From: Microbulbifer okhotskensis
GTDB taxonomy: Bacteria; Pseudomonadota; Gammaproteobacteria; Pseudomonadales; Cellvibrionaceae
Direction: 5' to 3'
Assembly: GCF_023895975.1 (NCBI RefSeq)
Contig: NZ_JALBWM010000027.1
Location: 1-48,047 of the forward strand
DNA length: 48,047 bases
Shown: positions 16,612-25,842 of the stretch, piece by piece
Layout of the letters: each line of letters opens with the position of its first letter
Numbering within the stretch: position 1 is the first letter of the stretch
Position numbers and translations under genes: made by a program
The notes under the pieces: generated by a model
What the model was told of the DNA's origin: nothing
Databases searched by the model: none
The model's input: the letters and a program-made list of their open reading frames with translations, nothing else

Positions 16612-18006
16612 ATGGCAAAGGAAAAACGGGGGTTTGCGCGGGATCAGTATTTTGGTCTGGCAGCATTAGTTCTAGCCATTTTCCTGATTGCCAACGACTA
16701 TACCGCTTTTGCTCCTGCATTGCCCTCGATTGAGAGAGAATTCAATGTGGATGTCACTACTTCCCAATGGATTATCAATGGCTATGCCTTGGTATTTGGT
16801 GTTCTCATCATATCGGGTGGTCGTCTCGCGGATATCTATGGTCGTCGCAACATATTTATGCTGGGTGCAGTGATTTTTGTGTTCTTTTCTCTGCTCGGCG
16901 GCTTGGCGATGGATATCTGGATGTTGCTGGTATCCCGGGCGCTGATGGGGGTGGGGGCGGCCTTGATGTGGCCGTCTATTCTAGGGATGACCTACAATTT
17001 AGTGCCCTTTGAGCAGTCGGGGCAGGCAGGGGGTATTATTATGGCAACCTGTGGCCTAGCCAACGCCACAGGGCCGGTTTTGGGCGGTATTTTAGCTGAT
17101 GCTTTTAGTTGGCGCTGGATTTTTTTCATCAACATTTTTATTGCAATACTCACCATGCTGGCCTGTTGGTGGGTTGTACCTCCAGATAGGCTCCAGCGGA
17201 TTAAGGAAAAAATTGACTACGCGGGGGTGCTATTGCTCTGTATTTCCCTGTTCTGTTTGTTATTTGCGCTGGATATTTCCGCAGAAACTGGTTTTAAACA
17301 TCCGGTCGTCATTAGTCTGGTGGTTATTTTTCTGGTGTTTTTGTGTCTGTTCAGCGTGGTGGAATATCGGGTAGGCAAAGATGCACTGATTCCACCGGAT
17401 ATCGCCAACAATAGAAAGTTCTTGGCGATATCCGTTACAACGCTGCTGATCTCAGTGGTCTTTCTGTCTGCAATCCTATATGTGCCCCAATTCCTGGCAA
17501 ACTATCGTGGTTACTCGGCAGTGCAAGCAGGTTTGTCACTGGTGCCACTGATGGTCATATCTGGTGTGGTTTCCTTTATCTCTGGACGATTCTACGAAAC
17601 ACTGGGACCTAAAATACTTGTATCAGTTGGGATTCTCGGAATGAGTACTGGCATGTTTATGCTCTCTCACCTTACTGAGGACACCGGTTTTTTGCAGATG
17701 TGCCCCGGACTGGTCGTGCTGGGCATTGGGATTGGCCTGTTCAACCCGTCCAGCACCACCGCGGGTATCACAGTGGTCGAATCCCATCGGGCCAGTTTGG
17801 CCGGGGCTATCCTCTATATGTTTAAGATCGGCGGGGGAGCCGTGGGGTTGGGTATGAATGCAACTATCATTGCTTTTGCCCCAGATGTTCCCTCAGGTAT
17901 TGATCGAGCCTTTACAGTGAACGCCTACCTGGCGTTGGCAGGCTTGATTGTGTGTCTATTTTTTGTGACCGGACGGCCGAGAGATCAGAGCGGAGAGCTG
18001 CTGTGA
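16612..18006 (+). CDS. MFS drug:H+ antiporter, DHA2 (EmrB/QacA) type
   Basis: A 464-residue inner-membrane transporter with about fourteen hydrophobic segments. MFS motif A appears as G-G-R-L-A-D-I-Y-G-R-R-N (69-80). The antiporter motif C region follows as G-P-V-L-G-G-I-L-A-D with S-W-R-W-I-F-F-I-N, which is typical of DHA2 exporters such as EmrB and QacA. The ATG at 16612 is chosen because the frame's upstream extension (from 16582) has no homology. The substrate is not determinable. It stands alone with no membrane-fusion partner (EmrA-like) or regulator beside it. A small CCGC/GCGG hairpin at 18013-18028 follows the stop. Confidence 0.9.
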   Translation: MAKEKRGFARDQYFGLAALVLAIFLIANDYTAFAPALPSIEREFNVDVTTSQWIINGYALVFGVLIISGGRLADIYGRRNIFMLGAVIFVFFSLLGGLAMDIWMLLVSRALMGVGAALMWPSILGMTYNLVPFEQSGQAGGIIMATCGLANATGPVLGGILADAFSWRWIFFINIFIAILTMLACWWVVPPDRLQRIKEKIDYAGVLLLCISLFCLLFALDISAETGFKHPVVISLVVIFLVFLCLFSVVEYRVGKDALIPPDIANNRKFLAISVTTLLISVVFLSAILYVPQFLANYRGYSAVQAGLSLVPLMVISGVVSFISGRFYETLGPKILVSVGILGMSTGMFMLSHLTEDTGFLQMCPGLVVLGIGIGLFNPSSTTAGITVVESHRASLAGAILYMFKIGGGAVGLGMNATIIAFAPDVPSGIDRAFTVNAYLALAGLIVCLFFVTGRPRDQSGELL

Positions 18007-18361
18007 TCGATATCCGCGTGAAGAGCGGTAATTGTAAAACTAATGGTATCGTTTTGCCGGGTAATTTTTCTGTTTAATCTCGACCCTGCCGATTGAATAT
18101 TTGGAGCGGTGAAGGCTAAAACTTGAGGTGCGTCTCACTCCTGCTGAGATACGATCCGCATTCTGTGGTGTGGATACCATTCTTCAAAAAATATCTATTC
18201 TCTTCGTTTCTGTGAGATTTGAATTTCCTCACATCTGACAATCGTTCTATTCAATACAATGTCGCAGCTCAAAGCCCGGTTGTGTTTGGGTTTTATTGTG
18301 GTCCTGCTTTAGCTTGTCTGGCAGGAATTGATTGTTATGAGTTTGGTCGGAGGTAGGCCGC
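18007..18361. other. Gene-free region before the envelope-machine operon
   Basis: No ORF or RNA recognised. It must contain the promoter of the long plus-strand operon that starts at 18362. CTGACA (18235-18240) and TACAAT (18255-18260) look like promoter boxes, but their 14-base spacing is too short to trust. GGAGG near 18350 is the ribosome site for the first gene. Confidence 0.4.
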
Positions 18362-18871
18362 ATGTTCAGAATTCTTCAGATAGTTATTCTCTTTCTGTTG
18401 GCAAACGCTGGGCATGCTCAGGGTGTTAACAGGGACGATATTCGGGGTCTGGATGAACAGATTCAGAGTGTAAAAAAAGATGTGATAGATCTCACTGCCG
18501 AGCTGGCCCAGCTCGAGGAAAAACTATTATTTCCCTCTAATACACAGGTGGCATTGTTTATCTCTGTAGCAGATGACAAGCCCTTTGAGCTGGAGTCTGT
18601 TGAGGTAACCCTAAACGGACAGATTGTTGCCCACCACCTTTATACCTATCGGGAGATTGAGTCCCTGCAGAAAGGTGGAGTTCAAAAGATCTACACAGGT
18701 AATGTGTTGGTGGGAGGTCACCCTCTGCAGGTTAACTTCATTGGTAAATCTCCTTCAGGAAAAGAATACCGGGGCAGTGCCTCATATACCGTAGAAAAAG
18801 CGGTAGGTCCAAAATTTGTTGAGATCAGGGTTCTTGGAACTGAGTCAGCGATTAGTTTTAAGGACTGGTAA
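18362..18871 (+). CDS. Secreted coiled-coil protein, first gene of envelope-machine operon
   Basis: A 169-residue protein with a signal peptide (hydrophobic residues 5-18, H-A-Q cleavage near 20), so periplasmic. Residues 24-55 form a heptad-like helix (L-D-E-Q-I-Q-S-V-K-K-D-V-I-D-L, then L-A-Q-L-E-E-K-L). The rest is a beta-rich domain with V-A-L-F-I-S-V, V-E-V-T-L-N-G and G-H-P-L-Q-V-N-F-I-G-K. I do not recognise a named family. It is two bases upstream of the TPR gene and clearly part of that operon, so a structural periplasmic role in the same complex is inferred. A GGAGG lies about nine bases before the ATG. Confidence 0.75.
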   Translation: MFRILQIVILFLLANAGHAQGVNRDDIRGLDEQIQSVKKDVIDLTAELAQLEEKLLFPSNTQVALFISVADDKPFELESVEVTLNGQIVAHHLYTYREIESLQKGGVQKIYTGNVLVGGHPLQVNFIGKSPSGKEYRGSASYTVEKAVGPKFVEIRVLGTESAISFKDW

Positions 18872-18873
18872 TC

Positions 18874-20904
18874 ATGCTCAGGTCCTTGGTAAACAGGTTG
18901 TCCGGCCAGGCTAGGGCGACCCTTGGTGTTATCCCTTTATCGCTTTGTCTGTTGACGGGAGCAAGCGCAGATGCCGCTATGGAAGACGGTGAGAAGCTTG
19001 AAGATCTGTTCTTCGGCACGGCAATGTTCTATGCCCACCAGGAAAATTATTTTGATGCGATTGTGGCGCTCGATACCGAGCTAGACCAGTATCATCGTTT
19101 AGATCAACCCGAACTCGATCCTTTTAGTGCGCACCTGGGTCAGGCCGAATTTTCCGTGGGGGACCTGGAACTGTCATACCGCATGCACCGGGAAGCCGGG
19201 CGGGCTATTGAAGCGGTGCTAAAGGGCAATGTCCCTCAGCCGGTGCGCAATGAGGCCGCTTATCGACTGGCCAAAATCCACTACCACAAGCAGCAGCCGC
19301 GCAATGCCTTGCATGCGCTGGAAATGATAGAAGGCCAGGTGCCTTTAAAAGTTCGAGCAGAAGAGCAGTTTTTACGCGCTCGAGTTTATATGGAGCTCGG
19401 TCGTTTTGAAGACGCTGTTGAGTTGTTGGAGGAGCTTAAGGGTGATGAATCCCTCGGTGGGTTTGTGTCCTTCAACCTCGGCATTGCGCAATTAAAGGCA
19501 GGTAAGGAGGAGCGCGGTGTTCTGGAACTCACCGCGCTGGGAAGAAAGCGCAGCGCTAATGCGGCGCCACAGGCCTTGTACGATAAAACTAACCTGCTGC
19601 TCGGTTCGTACCTGATGGAGCTGGGGAAGTTGGATATGGCGCGCCCCTATTTCGACCGGGTAAACCTGGATGGTCCATTTTCAAACCGCGCACTGCTCGG
19701 GGTGGGTTGGGCAGAAGCCCGCGCAGGTCGCTTTGATCGGGCATTGGTGCCCTGGAAAATGTTACAGGACCGCAAGAACACCAATGAATCTGTGCAGGAG
19801 GTCATGCTTGCCGTCCCCTATGCCTATGGCAAGTTGGATGTGCACAGTACCGCCGCAATTAATTATGGCCGCGCGTTGGATGCCTTTGGTCGGGAAATCG
19901 ACACGCTCACCCAGTCAATTCACAGTATTCGCAGGGGGAAATTTCTCGAAGCATTGCGTCGCAAGGAAGCTACCCAGGTACAGAACTGGGTAGTGGCGCT
20001 GCGAAATTTGCCCGAAGCACCGGAGACTCACTACCTGCTGGACCTGATGGCGTCCAATGATTATCAGGAATTTTTGCGTAACTACCGCGATCTCAATGAT
20101 TTGTTCGAGCGCAATGAAGAGTGGCTGAAAAGCTTGACCGCCTACGAGAATATCATTGGTATTCGTCGGGCCTACTACGAACCATTGCTCCCAGAACTGG
20201 ATCGCCAATTTCGGGGGCTGGATGCCCGTATTCAGTTGCGGATTGAGCAGCGCGATCAATTTTCCGGCCGCATCGAGCAGATGCTGGTTTCCCGCCGTCC
20301 CGAATATCTGGCTACCGCTGAAGAGCAGGAAGTGCGCCTGAAGTTACTGCGAGTCAATCGTGAAATAGGCGAGCATCCACAAGGCTTTACTGCAGATACT
20401 TTAAGTCGTGTAGAGCGACTTAAAGGCGTGCTGGATTTGCGCCTTTCATCTGAGTACGACTTTCGGCTTACCGAGGCCTATAAGCACCTGGCTGAGCTAA
20501 ATCAAGAGATCGAAGCTCTGCAGTCCATTTACGATTCCTATGTACGCAGCCGGCAGGCGGCTACACACAGCTATAGCGGTTACGACCGAAATATCGCCCG
20601 TCAGCGCGCTCGTATACGGCAGACCCAGCAGCGTTTGAAAACTCTGATGGCTCGTCAGGGCATGATGCTTGAAACTCTGGCTATTCAGGAGTTGGAGCGC
20701 CGGCGGACGCAATTGGAAAGCTACCAGATCAAAGCACGCTTTGCTCTGGCAGATAGTTATGATCGAGCCAATGAATTGCAAGAACAGCGCGCAGATGAAA
20801 TAAAGGTTGAGCAACACCGGGAGCAGAAAGCGGAAGAAATTCCCTTGGGAAATCCACCAGAGATGGAAAAGGGTTCAAATCCGGAAGAGGGGGGTGATTC
20901 ATGA
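18874..20904 (+). CDS. Secreted TPR and coiled-coil protein
   Basis: A 676-residue periplasmic protein. A signal peptide (hydrophobic about 17-30, cleavage at A-S-A-D-A-A near residue 35) is followed by tetratricopeptide-like helical repeats over roughly 45-330 (for example Y-R-L-A-K-I-H-Y, then F-L-R-A-R-V-Y-M-E-L-G-R-F-E-D-A). A long helical coiled-coil-rich segment covers about 430-640 and a charged tail (E-E-G-G) ends it. Such TPR scaffolds build protein complexes. Its position two bases after the coiled-coil gene and overlapping the next TPR lipoprotein gene by four bases (ATGA) puts it in one machine with the ExbB/ExbD genes downstream. It is comparable in place and architecture to GltD/AgmU-like TPR proteins of myxobacterial gliding, but orthology is unproven. 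Confidence 0.8.
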   Translation: MLRSLVNRLSGQARATLGVIPLSLCLLTGASADAAMEDGEKLEDLFFGTAMFYAHQENYFDAIVALDTELDQYHRLDQPELDPFSAHLGQAEFSVGDLELSYRMHREAGRAIEAVLKGNVPQPVRNEAAYRLAKIHYHKQQPRNALHALEMIEGQVPLKVRAEEQFLRARVYMELGRFEDAVELLEELKGDESLGGFVSFNLGIAQLKAGKEERGVLELTALGRKRSANAAPQALYDKTNLLLGSYLMELGKLDMARPYFDRVNLDGPFSNRALLGVGWAEARAGRFDRALVPWKMLQDRKNTNESVQEVMLAVPYAYGKLDVHSTAAINYGRALDAFGREIDTLTQSIHSIRRGKFLEALRRKEATQVQNWVVALRNLPEAPETHYLLDLMASNDYQEFLRNYRDLNDLFERNEEWLKSLTAYENIIGIRRAYYEPLLPELDRQFRGLDARIQLRIEQRDQFSGRIEQMLVSRRPEYLATAEEQEVRLKLLRVNREIGEHPQGFTADTLSRVERLKGVLDLRLSSEYDFRLTEAYKHLAELNQEIEALQSIYDSYVRSRQAATHSYSGYDRNIARQRARIRQTQQRLKTLMARQGMMLETLAIQELERRRTQLESYQIKARFALADSYDRANELQEQRADEIKVEQHREQKAEEIPLGNPPEMEKGSNPEEGGDS

Positions 20905-23900
20905 GTTTGAAGCCCCGTTTAGCATTGAAAGCCAAGGTATTTATCGATCGATTTGTCGGTGCTGCATTTGTCGCACTGTTAGTGAGTGGCTGTGCAATAA
21001 ACAGCGGTAAGACCATTGGCAGTCTGCAAAGTGTCGATGTGGACATTCAAGAAGAGCATATTGATGGCAGTTTGGAGAAAGCCCTGGTCAGTTATCAGCG
21101 CTACCTACAGGAAACTCCGGAATCAAAGTTGACTCCAGAAGCCATGCGGCGGATTGCGGACCTGAAAATTAAACAGGCCCACCGTGCAGAAGATGCGGTA
21201 TTTGATAACCTTGCCGGAGCTGTAGCCGAAAGTGGCGCAGTGATAGCTGTGGATGCACCGGAAGTGTCGACTGAGAGCACACTGGATACACCTGCTGCCA
21301 GTGCGTCAATAGTAAAACCGAAAGCGGTACCACAAAAGCGGTTTGCGGCTACTGAGGCTGAAGTGGAGAGCGATGCTGAATTTGAGGTCCGTGCCAGTGG
21401 CAGCATCGCAGTTGCCACTGATGAAACCCCGTTGCAAACCCCCGGTGTCGATTCCGACGCGATGATGTCGGCCAATGCCCGGGAAGCAATAGATCTCTAT
21501 TTAAATCTATTGAAGAAATACCCCCTATACCATCGCAACGACCAGGTGATGTATCAATTATCCCGTGCCTACGAAGAAGCTGGCCAAATAGATACGGCGG
21601 TTGATGTATTGCGCCAGTTAGTCGCCAAGTATCCCGATTCACGCCATATCGACGAGTCTTGGTTCCGGCTTGGGGAATACTCATTTACGCGCAAGAAGTT
21701 TCTCGATGCCGAGGACGCCTACGGCAAAGTGATCGATATTGGTGTGATATCCAGTTTTTACGAATTGGCGCTGTACAAACGCGGCTGGACGCTGTTTAAG
21801 CAGGATATGTATGAAATGGCCCTGGATGATTACATAGAGATGCTCGATTACAAGGTATCCCAGGGCTATGACTTTGATCAGCAGAGCAATAGGGGGGAGC
21901 GCAAGCATATCGACGATACTTTTCGTGTGGTCAGCCTGAGTTTCTCCTACCTGGAAGGTCCAGATTCCGTAGTTGACTACTTTACGCGTAAAGGCAGTCG
22001 GGATTACGAGTTCCGGGTTTATCGTCAACTGGGTGAATACTATCTGGAAAAACGTCGCTACCAGGATGCGGCCACCTCCTATATAGCTTTTGTGGATCGC
22101 AACCCGCTGCACAAGGTTTCTGCAGATTTTTCAATTCGTGTTATTGAAATTTACGACAAAGGGGGTTTCCCCAAACTGGTGCTGGAGGCGAAAAAGGCCT
22201 TTGCCAATACCTATGCGTTGAACGCCGAGTACTGGACCGCATTTGATATTAATGAGTATGGTGAGGTTGTTGCCTTCCTGCAAACCAACCTTATCGATCT
22301 TGCTGGCCACTACCACTCGGCTTATCAGAATAAGAAGCTGAAAGATAAAAAAGTAGAAAACTACCGTGAGGCTATCCACTGGTATCGCAGTTATTTGCAG
22401 TCATTTGCTGAAACCGAACGGGCACCAGAGATCAACTACCAGCTTGCGGGCTTGATGCTGGAAAATCGTGATTTCCATGGGGCGGCCTTGGAATATGAGC
22501 GTACAGCTTATAATTACCCTGTCCACAAAGATTCCAGTGAGGCCGGTTACGCTGCGGTTTACGCTTATCGGGAACACCTTTCGAATAATTTAAAAGGAGT
22601 GTCTGCGGAGCAGCGCGCCCCCCTACTGCGGGAAATTATTCGTTCGTCTCTGACTTTTGCGGCTACCTTTCCGGAGCACGGAAAAGCACCACAAATCATG
22701 CTCGGTGCAGTGGAAGATCTCTATGGTTTGAAAGACTATGCGCCGGCCATTGTTAATGGTCGTTCACTGCTGGAACAATTCCCTACGGCAGAGCAGGACA
22801 TTCGCCGCTCTACCTGGATGCTCGTTGCTCACGCTTCCTTTGACACAAAAGTGTATGTCGATGCAGAAATCGCCTACGGTGAGACTTTAAACTTGACTGC
22901 TGAAGATGCGGAGGATCGGGTTGCTCTGGTAGATAATCTTGCGGCTTCCATTTATCAGCAGGGAGATAGGGCACGCCAACAGGACGATCATGTTGCAGCA
23001 GCGGGTCATTTTCTGCGTATCCGCAACGTTGCTCCCGGTGCGACACTACTGGCGACCGCTGAATACGATGCGGCGGCCTCGCTGATAATCCTTAAAGATT
23101 GGACCCAGGCGGCAATGGTGCTGAACAACTTCCGCAATTACTTTCCTGAGCACCAGCTGGCCAAGGATGTTACTAAGAAACTGGCGGTGGTTTACCAGGA
23201 GAGTGGCGAGTTATTGCTGGCCGCTGCGGAATTCGAACGTATAGAGCGTGAATCAGAGGATGATGAGATTCGTCGCGAAGCACTGACCCAGGCCGCTGAT
23301 CTGTATGCCGCTGCAAAAGATAGCGATAAGGCCCTGACAGTATTACGCCGATATGTTGACTTGTTCCCGGACCCGTTGGAACCGGCTCTGGAAACTAGGC
23401 AAAAAATTGCCAATATCTACAAAGATTCCGGTGATCAAAAGCGTTATATGCAAGCGTTGCGTGAGCTGGTGCGAATTGAATCTCGCGGTGGTGCGCAGCG
23501 CAGTGATCGAACCCGCTTCCTTGCGGGTAGTGCAGCACTGCTATTGGCCGAGCCCAGTTTCGAAGCTTTTGCTCGGGTGGAATTGGTTAAGCCTATTGAG
23601 CAGAGCCTTAACCTGAAGCGCAAGCGGATGAAAACAGCCATCGCGGCTTTCACCAACCTGATTGACTACCAGGTAGCAGATGTCACCGCTGCAGCCACTT
23701 ATTACCTGGCTGAGATTTATCTCCACTTTAGTGTGGCTCTGAAGAACTCTGAGCGCCCCGATAATTTGAGTGCACTCGAACTGGAAGAGTACGAACTGGC
23801 CTTGGAAGAGCAGATATACCCCTTCGAGGAAAAAGCGATCTCGGTTTATCAAAAAAATGTTGGTCTGTTGGGGGTAGGGATCTACAACCCCTGGATCGAT

Positions 23901-24041
23901 AAAAGTATCGGCAAGCTTGCTGGGTTGATGCCGGCGCGTTATGCGCGCACAGAAGAAGCTGGTGATTATCTGCAAAATATTATACCGCTACCACCTGTGC
24001 CGGAATTGCCGGCAGTCGGAGAGGCGGTTTCCGGCCAGTGA
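20901..24041 (+). CDS. Large TPR lipoprotein
   Basis: A 1046-residue protein with a lipobox V-S-G-C (Cys31) and Ala after the cysteine, so probably anchored in the outer membrane facing the periplasm. A low-complexity Ala/Glu/Val-rich segment (about 95-185) is followed by many tetratricopeptide repeats of BamD/YbgF-like style. Examples are M-Y-Q-L-S-R-A-Y-E-E-A-G, L-V-A-K-Y-P-D-S-R-H and W-F-R-L-G-E-Y-S-F, and repeats continue to about 860. The ATG overlaps the previous gene's stop. TPR lipoproteins of this sort (GltE/AglT in Myxococcus) belong to the Agl-Glt envelope machine; this gene is a candidate equivalent by position, not by a proven match. It likely links the outer membrane to the energised inner-membrane complex. 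Confidence 0.82.
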   Translation: MSLKPRLALKAKVFIDRFVGAAFVALLVSGCAINSGKTIGSLQSVDVDIQEEHIDGSLEKALVSYQRYLQETPESKLTPEAMRRIADLKIKQAHRAEDAVFDNLAGAVAESGAVIAVDAPEVSTESTLDTPAASASIVKPKAVPQKRFAATEAEVESDAEFEVRASGSIAVATDETPLQTPGVDSDAMMSANAREAIDLYLNLLKKYPLYHRNDQVMYQLSRAYEEAGQIDTAVDVLRQLVAKYPDSRHIDESWFRLGEYSFTRKKFLDAEDAYGKVIDIGVISSFYELALYKRGWTLFKQDMYEMALDDYIEMLDYKVSQGYDFDQQSNRGERKHIDDTFRVVSLSFSYLEGPDSVVDYFTRKGSRDYEFRVYRQLGEYYLEKRRYQDAATSYIAFVDRNPLHKVSADFSIRVIEIYDKGGFPKLVLEAKKAFANTYALNAEYWTAFDINEYGEVVAFLQTNLIDLAGHYHSAYQNKKLKDKKVENYREAIHWYRSYLQSFAETERAPEINYQLAGLMLENRDFHGAALEYERTAYNYPVHKDSSEAGYAAVYAYREHLSNNLKGVSAEQRAPLLREIIRSSLTFAATFPEHGKAPQIMLGAVEDLYGLKDYAPAIVNGRSLLEQFPTAEQDIRRSTWMLVAHASFDTKVYVDAEIAYGETLNLTAEDAEDRVALVDNLAASIYQQGDRARQQDDHVAAAGHFLRIRNVAPGATLLATAEYDAAASLIILKDWTQAAMVLNNFRNYFPEHQLAKDVTKKLAVVYQESGELLLAAAEFERIERESEDDEIRREALTQAADLYAAAKDSDKALTVLRRYVDLFPDPLEPALETRQKIANIYKDSGDQKRYMQALRELVRIESRGGAQRSDRTRFLAGSAALLLAEPSFEAFARVELVKPIEQSLNLKRKRMKTAIAAFTNLIDYQVADVTAAATYYLAEIYLHFSVALKNSERPDNLSALELEEYELALEEQIYPFEEKAISVYQKNVGLLGVGIYNPWIDKSIGKLAGLMPARYARTEEAGDYLQNIIPLPPVPELPAVGEAVSGQ

Positions 24042-24074
24042 TACAAAGTGTTTGCCAGCTTGGAGTGGAAGGTT

Positions 24075-24659
24075 ATGCAACAAAAAATACGACTGTTTTT
24101 TATCGTAGTGTTAACTCTGTTATTGGGTGCTTGCGCCACTACTCAGACCCGCTCAGGAAAAATATCCGATTACTCCTCTGTTCGGATTTCGGGCAGTATT
24201 AATCGGGATTTCGAACGTTCCCTTGAGTATTTGGAAGAGCAGGATTATGTGCGGGCTATTGAACTCCTGCAGTCTGTGGTAGAACGCGAGCAGCGCCTGC
24301 CGGCGCCTTATATCAATCTGGGTATTGCCTATTACAAAATTGAGGATAAAAAAAAAGCAGAGGACGCTTTTTTGCAGGCACTGGCCCTGGATGATAAGCA
24401 TCCCGTGGCAACCAATGAGCTGGCGGTTCTCTATCGAAAGCAGGGCCGCTTTGCTGATGCACGAAAAATTTATGTGAATGCCTTGGCAGAAAACCCCGAA
24501 TACCTGCCTTTGATAAAAAATCTTGGCATATTGTGTGATCTCTATCTGCAAGATCTCCAGTGCGCTCTGGCACAATTCCAACACTATATGAAACTAGAAC
24601 CAGCAGACCAGAATGTCACTATCTGGTTGGCGGATCTTCAACGAAGGGCGGGTAAGTGA
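24075..24659 (+). CDS. Small TPR lipoprotein
   Basis: A 194-residue protein with lipobox L-G-A-C (Cys20, followed by Ala), so outer-membrane directed. About four TPR units cover residues 50-185 (Y-I-N-L-G-I-A-Y-Y-K-I-E-D-K-K-K-A-E and A-T-N-E-L-A-V-L-Y-R-K-Q-G-R). The start at 24075 is preferred over the GTG at 24048 because GGAGTGGAAGG lies just before it and the signal peptide begins there. It is 33 bases after the large TPR lipoprotein gene and overlaps the next gene at TGATG. It is probably a scaffold or assembly factor of the same complex. It resembles PilF-type lipoproteins in size, but no type IV pilus genes are present. Confidence 0.85.
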   Translation: MQQKIRLFFIVVLTLLLGACATTQTRSGKISDYSSVRISGSINRDFERSLEYLEEQDYVRAIELLQSVVEREQRLPAPYINLGIAYYKIEDKKKAEDAFLQALALDDKHPVATNELAVLYRKQGRFADARKIYVNALAENPEYLPLIKNLGILCDLYLQDLQCALAQFQHYMKLEPADQNVTIWLADLQRRAGK

Positions 24660-24973
24660 TGTTTGAGTCTAAACAGATTTTTTCATTGGTTGCTGCTCTT
24701 TTGATGTTTTCTCCCACCTTTGCTCAGTCTGAGGGTGAGGAGGAGTCCACTGAAAGCAAAGTAGACTCCAAAATTAAAGAATTATCGGGAATTTCCATTA
24801 TTGGCAATAAGGAAGCACCCAAGTCTCTCTACATTGTCCCCTGGAAAAGTTCCGAGGTAGGTGTCGAGAGTGACCTTGTCTCCAGTCTGATGGACGATAA
24901 ACTCAAACCGCTTGATAAGGATGTTTTCATGCGAGAGTTGGAGTTCTACCAGCTAAGCCTGTCTGGCGATTAG
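24659..24973 (+). CDS. Small secreted protein of the envelope-machine operon
   Basis: A 104-residue protein with a signal peptide (cleavage after F-A-Q near residue 22), an acidic linker (S-E-G-E-E-E-S-T-E) and a compact C-terminal motif block: I-I-G-N-K-E-A-P-K-S-L-Y-I-V-P-W-K and, later, D-V-F-M-R-E-L-E-F-Y. The block is too dense in conserved-looking residues to be random, but I cannot name a Pfam family for it. The ATG at 24659 overlaps the stop of the TPR lipoprotein gene. A GTG one codon upstream is the alternative. Its place just before ExbB suggests a periplasmic part or ligand of the machine. Confidence 0.7.
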   Translation: MFESKQIFSLVAALLMFSPTFAQSEGEEESTESKVDSKIKELSGISIIGNKEAPKSLYIVPWKSSEVGVESDLVSSLMDDKLKPLDKDVFMRELEFYQLSLSGD

Positions 24974-25113
24974 CGCCATCTTTTCTCTGGTCGTGGCCAG
25001 GGCAGCACTAACAAATTGTTGAAAACCCTCGGGGGGGTTCAGCCTGGGTTTGCGACGCCTATCAGCAAGCCCTTCACCAAAAATTACTGCAGTATTTCTC
25101 TAGAGGGTTAGTA

Positions 25114-25842
25114 ATGGATATTTTTAACAGCGTCATCGAGTTTTTCCAGACTGGCGGTACCTTTATGTACCCCATCCTTGTGGTTGCTGCACTGGGCAGT
25201 GCGGTGGCAATTGAACGGTTTATTCGCCTGCACCTGGAGCGCCGCAGCAATCGCAATATGTGGGATAAATTACAGCCAGTACTGGCTTCCGGGGACTTTG
25301 ATCGTGCTCGCAATCTGGTAAAGAATGATGACTCCAGTGTGGGTAAATTACTGGCCATGGGGCTCGCTCGCCAGGGAACTGTTCGCCGTCGCGAAGACAT
25401 AGAAATCGCGATGGAAGAGAGCATGATGGAAATTACTCCGCAGTTAGAAAAACGCACGCCTTATGTGGCGTTATTTTCTAATATTGCAACGCTGCTAGGG
25501 CTACTGGGTACCATTATGGGCCTGATTGAAGCCTTTACGGCTGTGGCTAATGCCAACCCGGCAGAAAAAGCCGACTTGCTGTCTGCCAGTATTTCGGTAG
25601 CGATGAACACCACAGCCTTCGGCCTTATGACTGGTATTCCTCTGTTGATTGTGCATGCCCTGCTGAATTCTCTCACAGGTGAAATTATCGACAGTCTGGA
25701 AATGGTCTCTGTGAAAGCTTCAAACTTGATTGATAGTGCAACCCGCCGCCGTATCGAGGTAGAGGTACCGACCGCGAAGACTTCCCCAAAAGCGGCAGCA
25801 GCAAAAGAACAGCCAGAAGCCCAGCAAGCGGAAACTGCGTAA
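25114..25842 (+). CDS. MotA/TolQ/ExbB proton-channel family protein
   Basis: A 242-residue inner-membrane protein with three transmembrane helices (about 17-36, 118-140, 160-182) and the large cytoplasmic loop between the first two, as in ExbB and TolQ. The family core L-L-G-L-L-G-T-I-M-G-L-I-E-A-F and the following A-M-N-T-T-A-F-G-L-M-T-G-I-P segment are intact. With ExbD/TolR-like partners it forms a proton channel that turns the proton gradient into motion. The C-terminal Ala/Lys/Glu tail is extra. The two ExbD-like genes follow immediately (stop TAA overlaps ATG). Since no tolB/pal or tonB receptor genes are near and TPR proteins precede it, AglR-like is a better description than TolQ or ExbB. 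Confidence 0.9.
   Translation: MDIFNSVIEFFQTGGTFMYPILVVAALGSAVAIERFIRLHLERRSNRNMWDKLQPVLASGDFDRARNLVKNDDSSVGKLLAMGLARQGTVRRREDIEIAMEESMMEITPQLEKRTPYVALFSNIATLLGLLGTIMGLIEAFTAVANANPAEKADLLSASISVAMNTTAFGLMTGIPLLIVHALLNSLTGEIIDSLEMVSVKASNLIDSATRRRIEVEVPTAKTSPKAAAAKEQPEAQQAETA

Noticed and set aside
18235..18260. Promoter CTGACA / TACAAT before the machine operon
   Set aside because: The 14-base spacing is too short for a sigma-70 promoter.
25114..25842. Flagellar stator MotA
   Set aside because: It has three helices, not four, and ExbD-type partners rather than MotB. OmpA domains in the downstream barrel protein are not a MotB.
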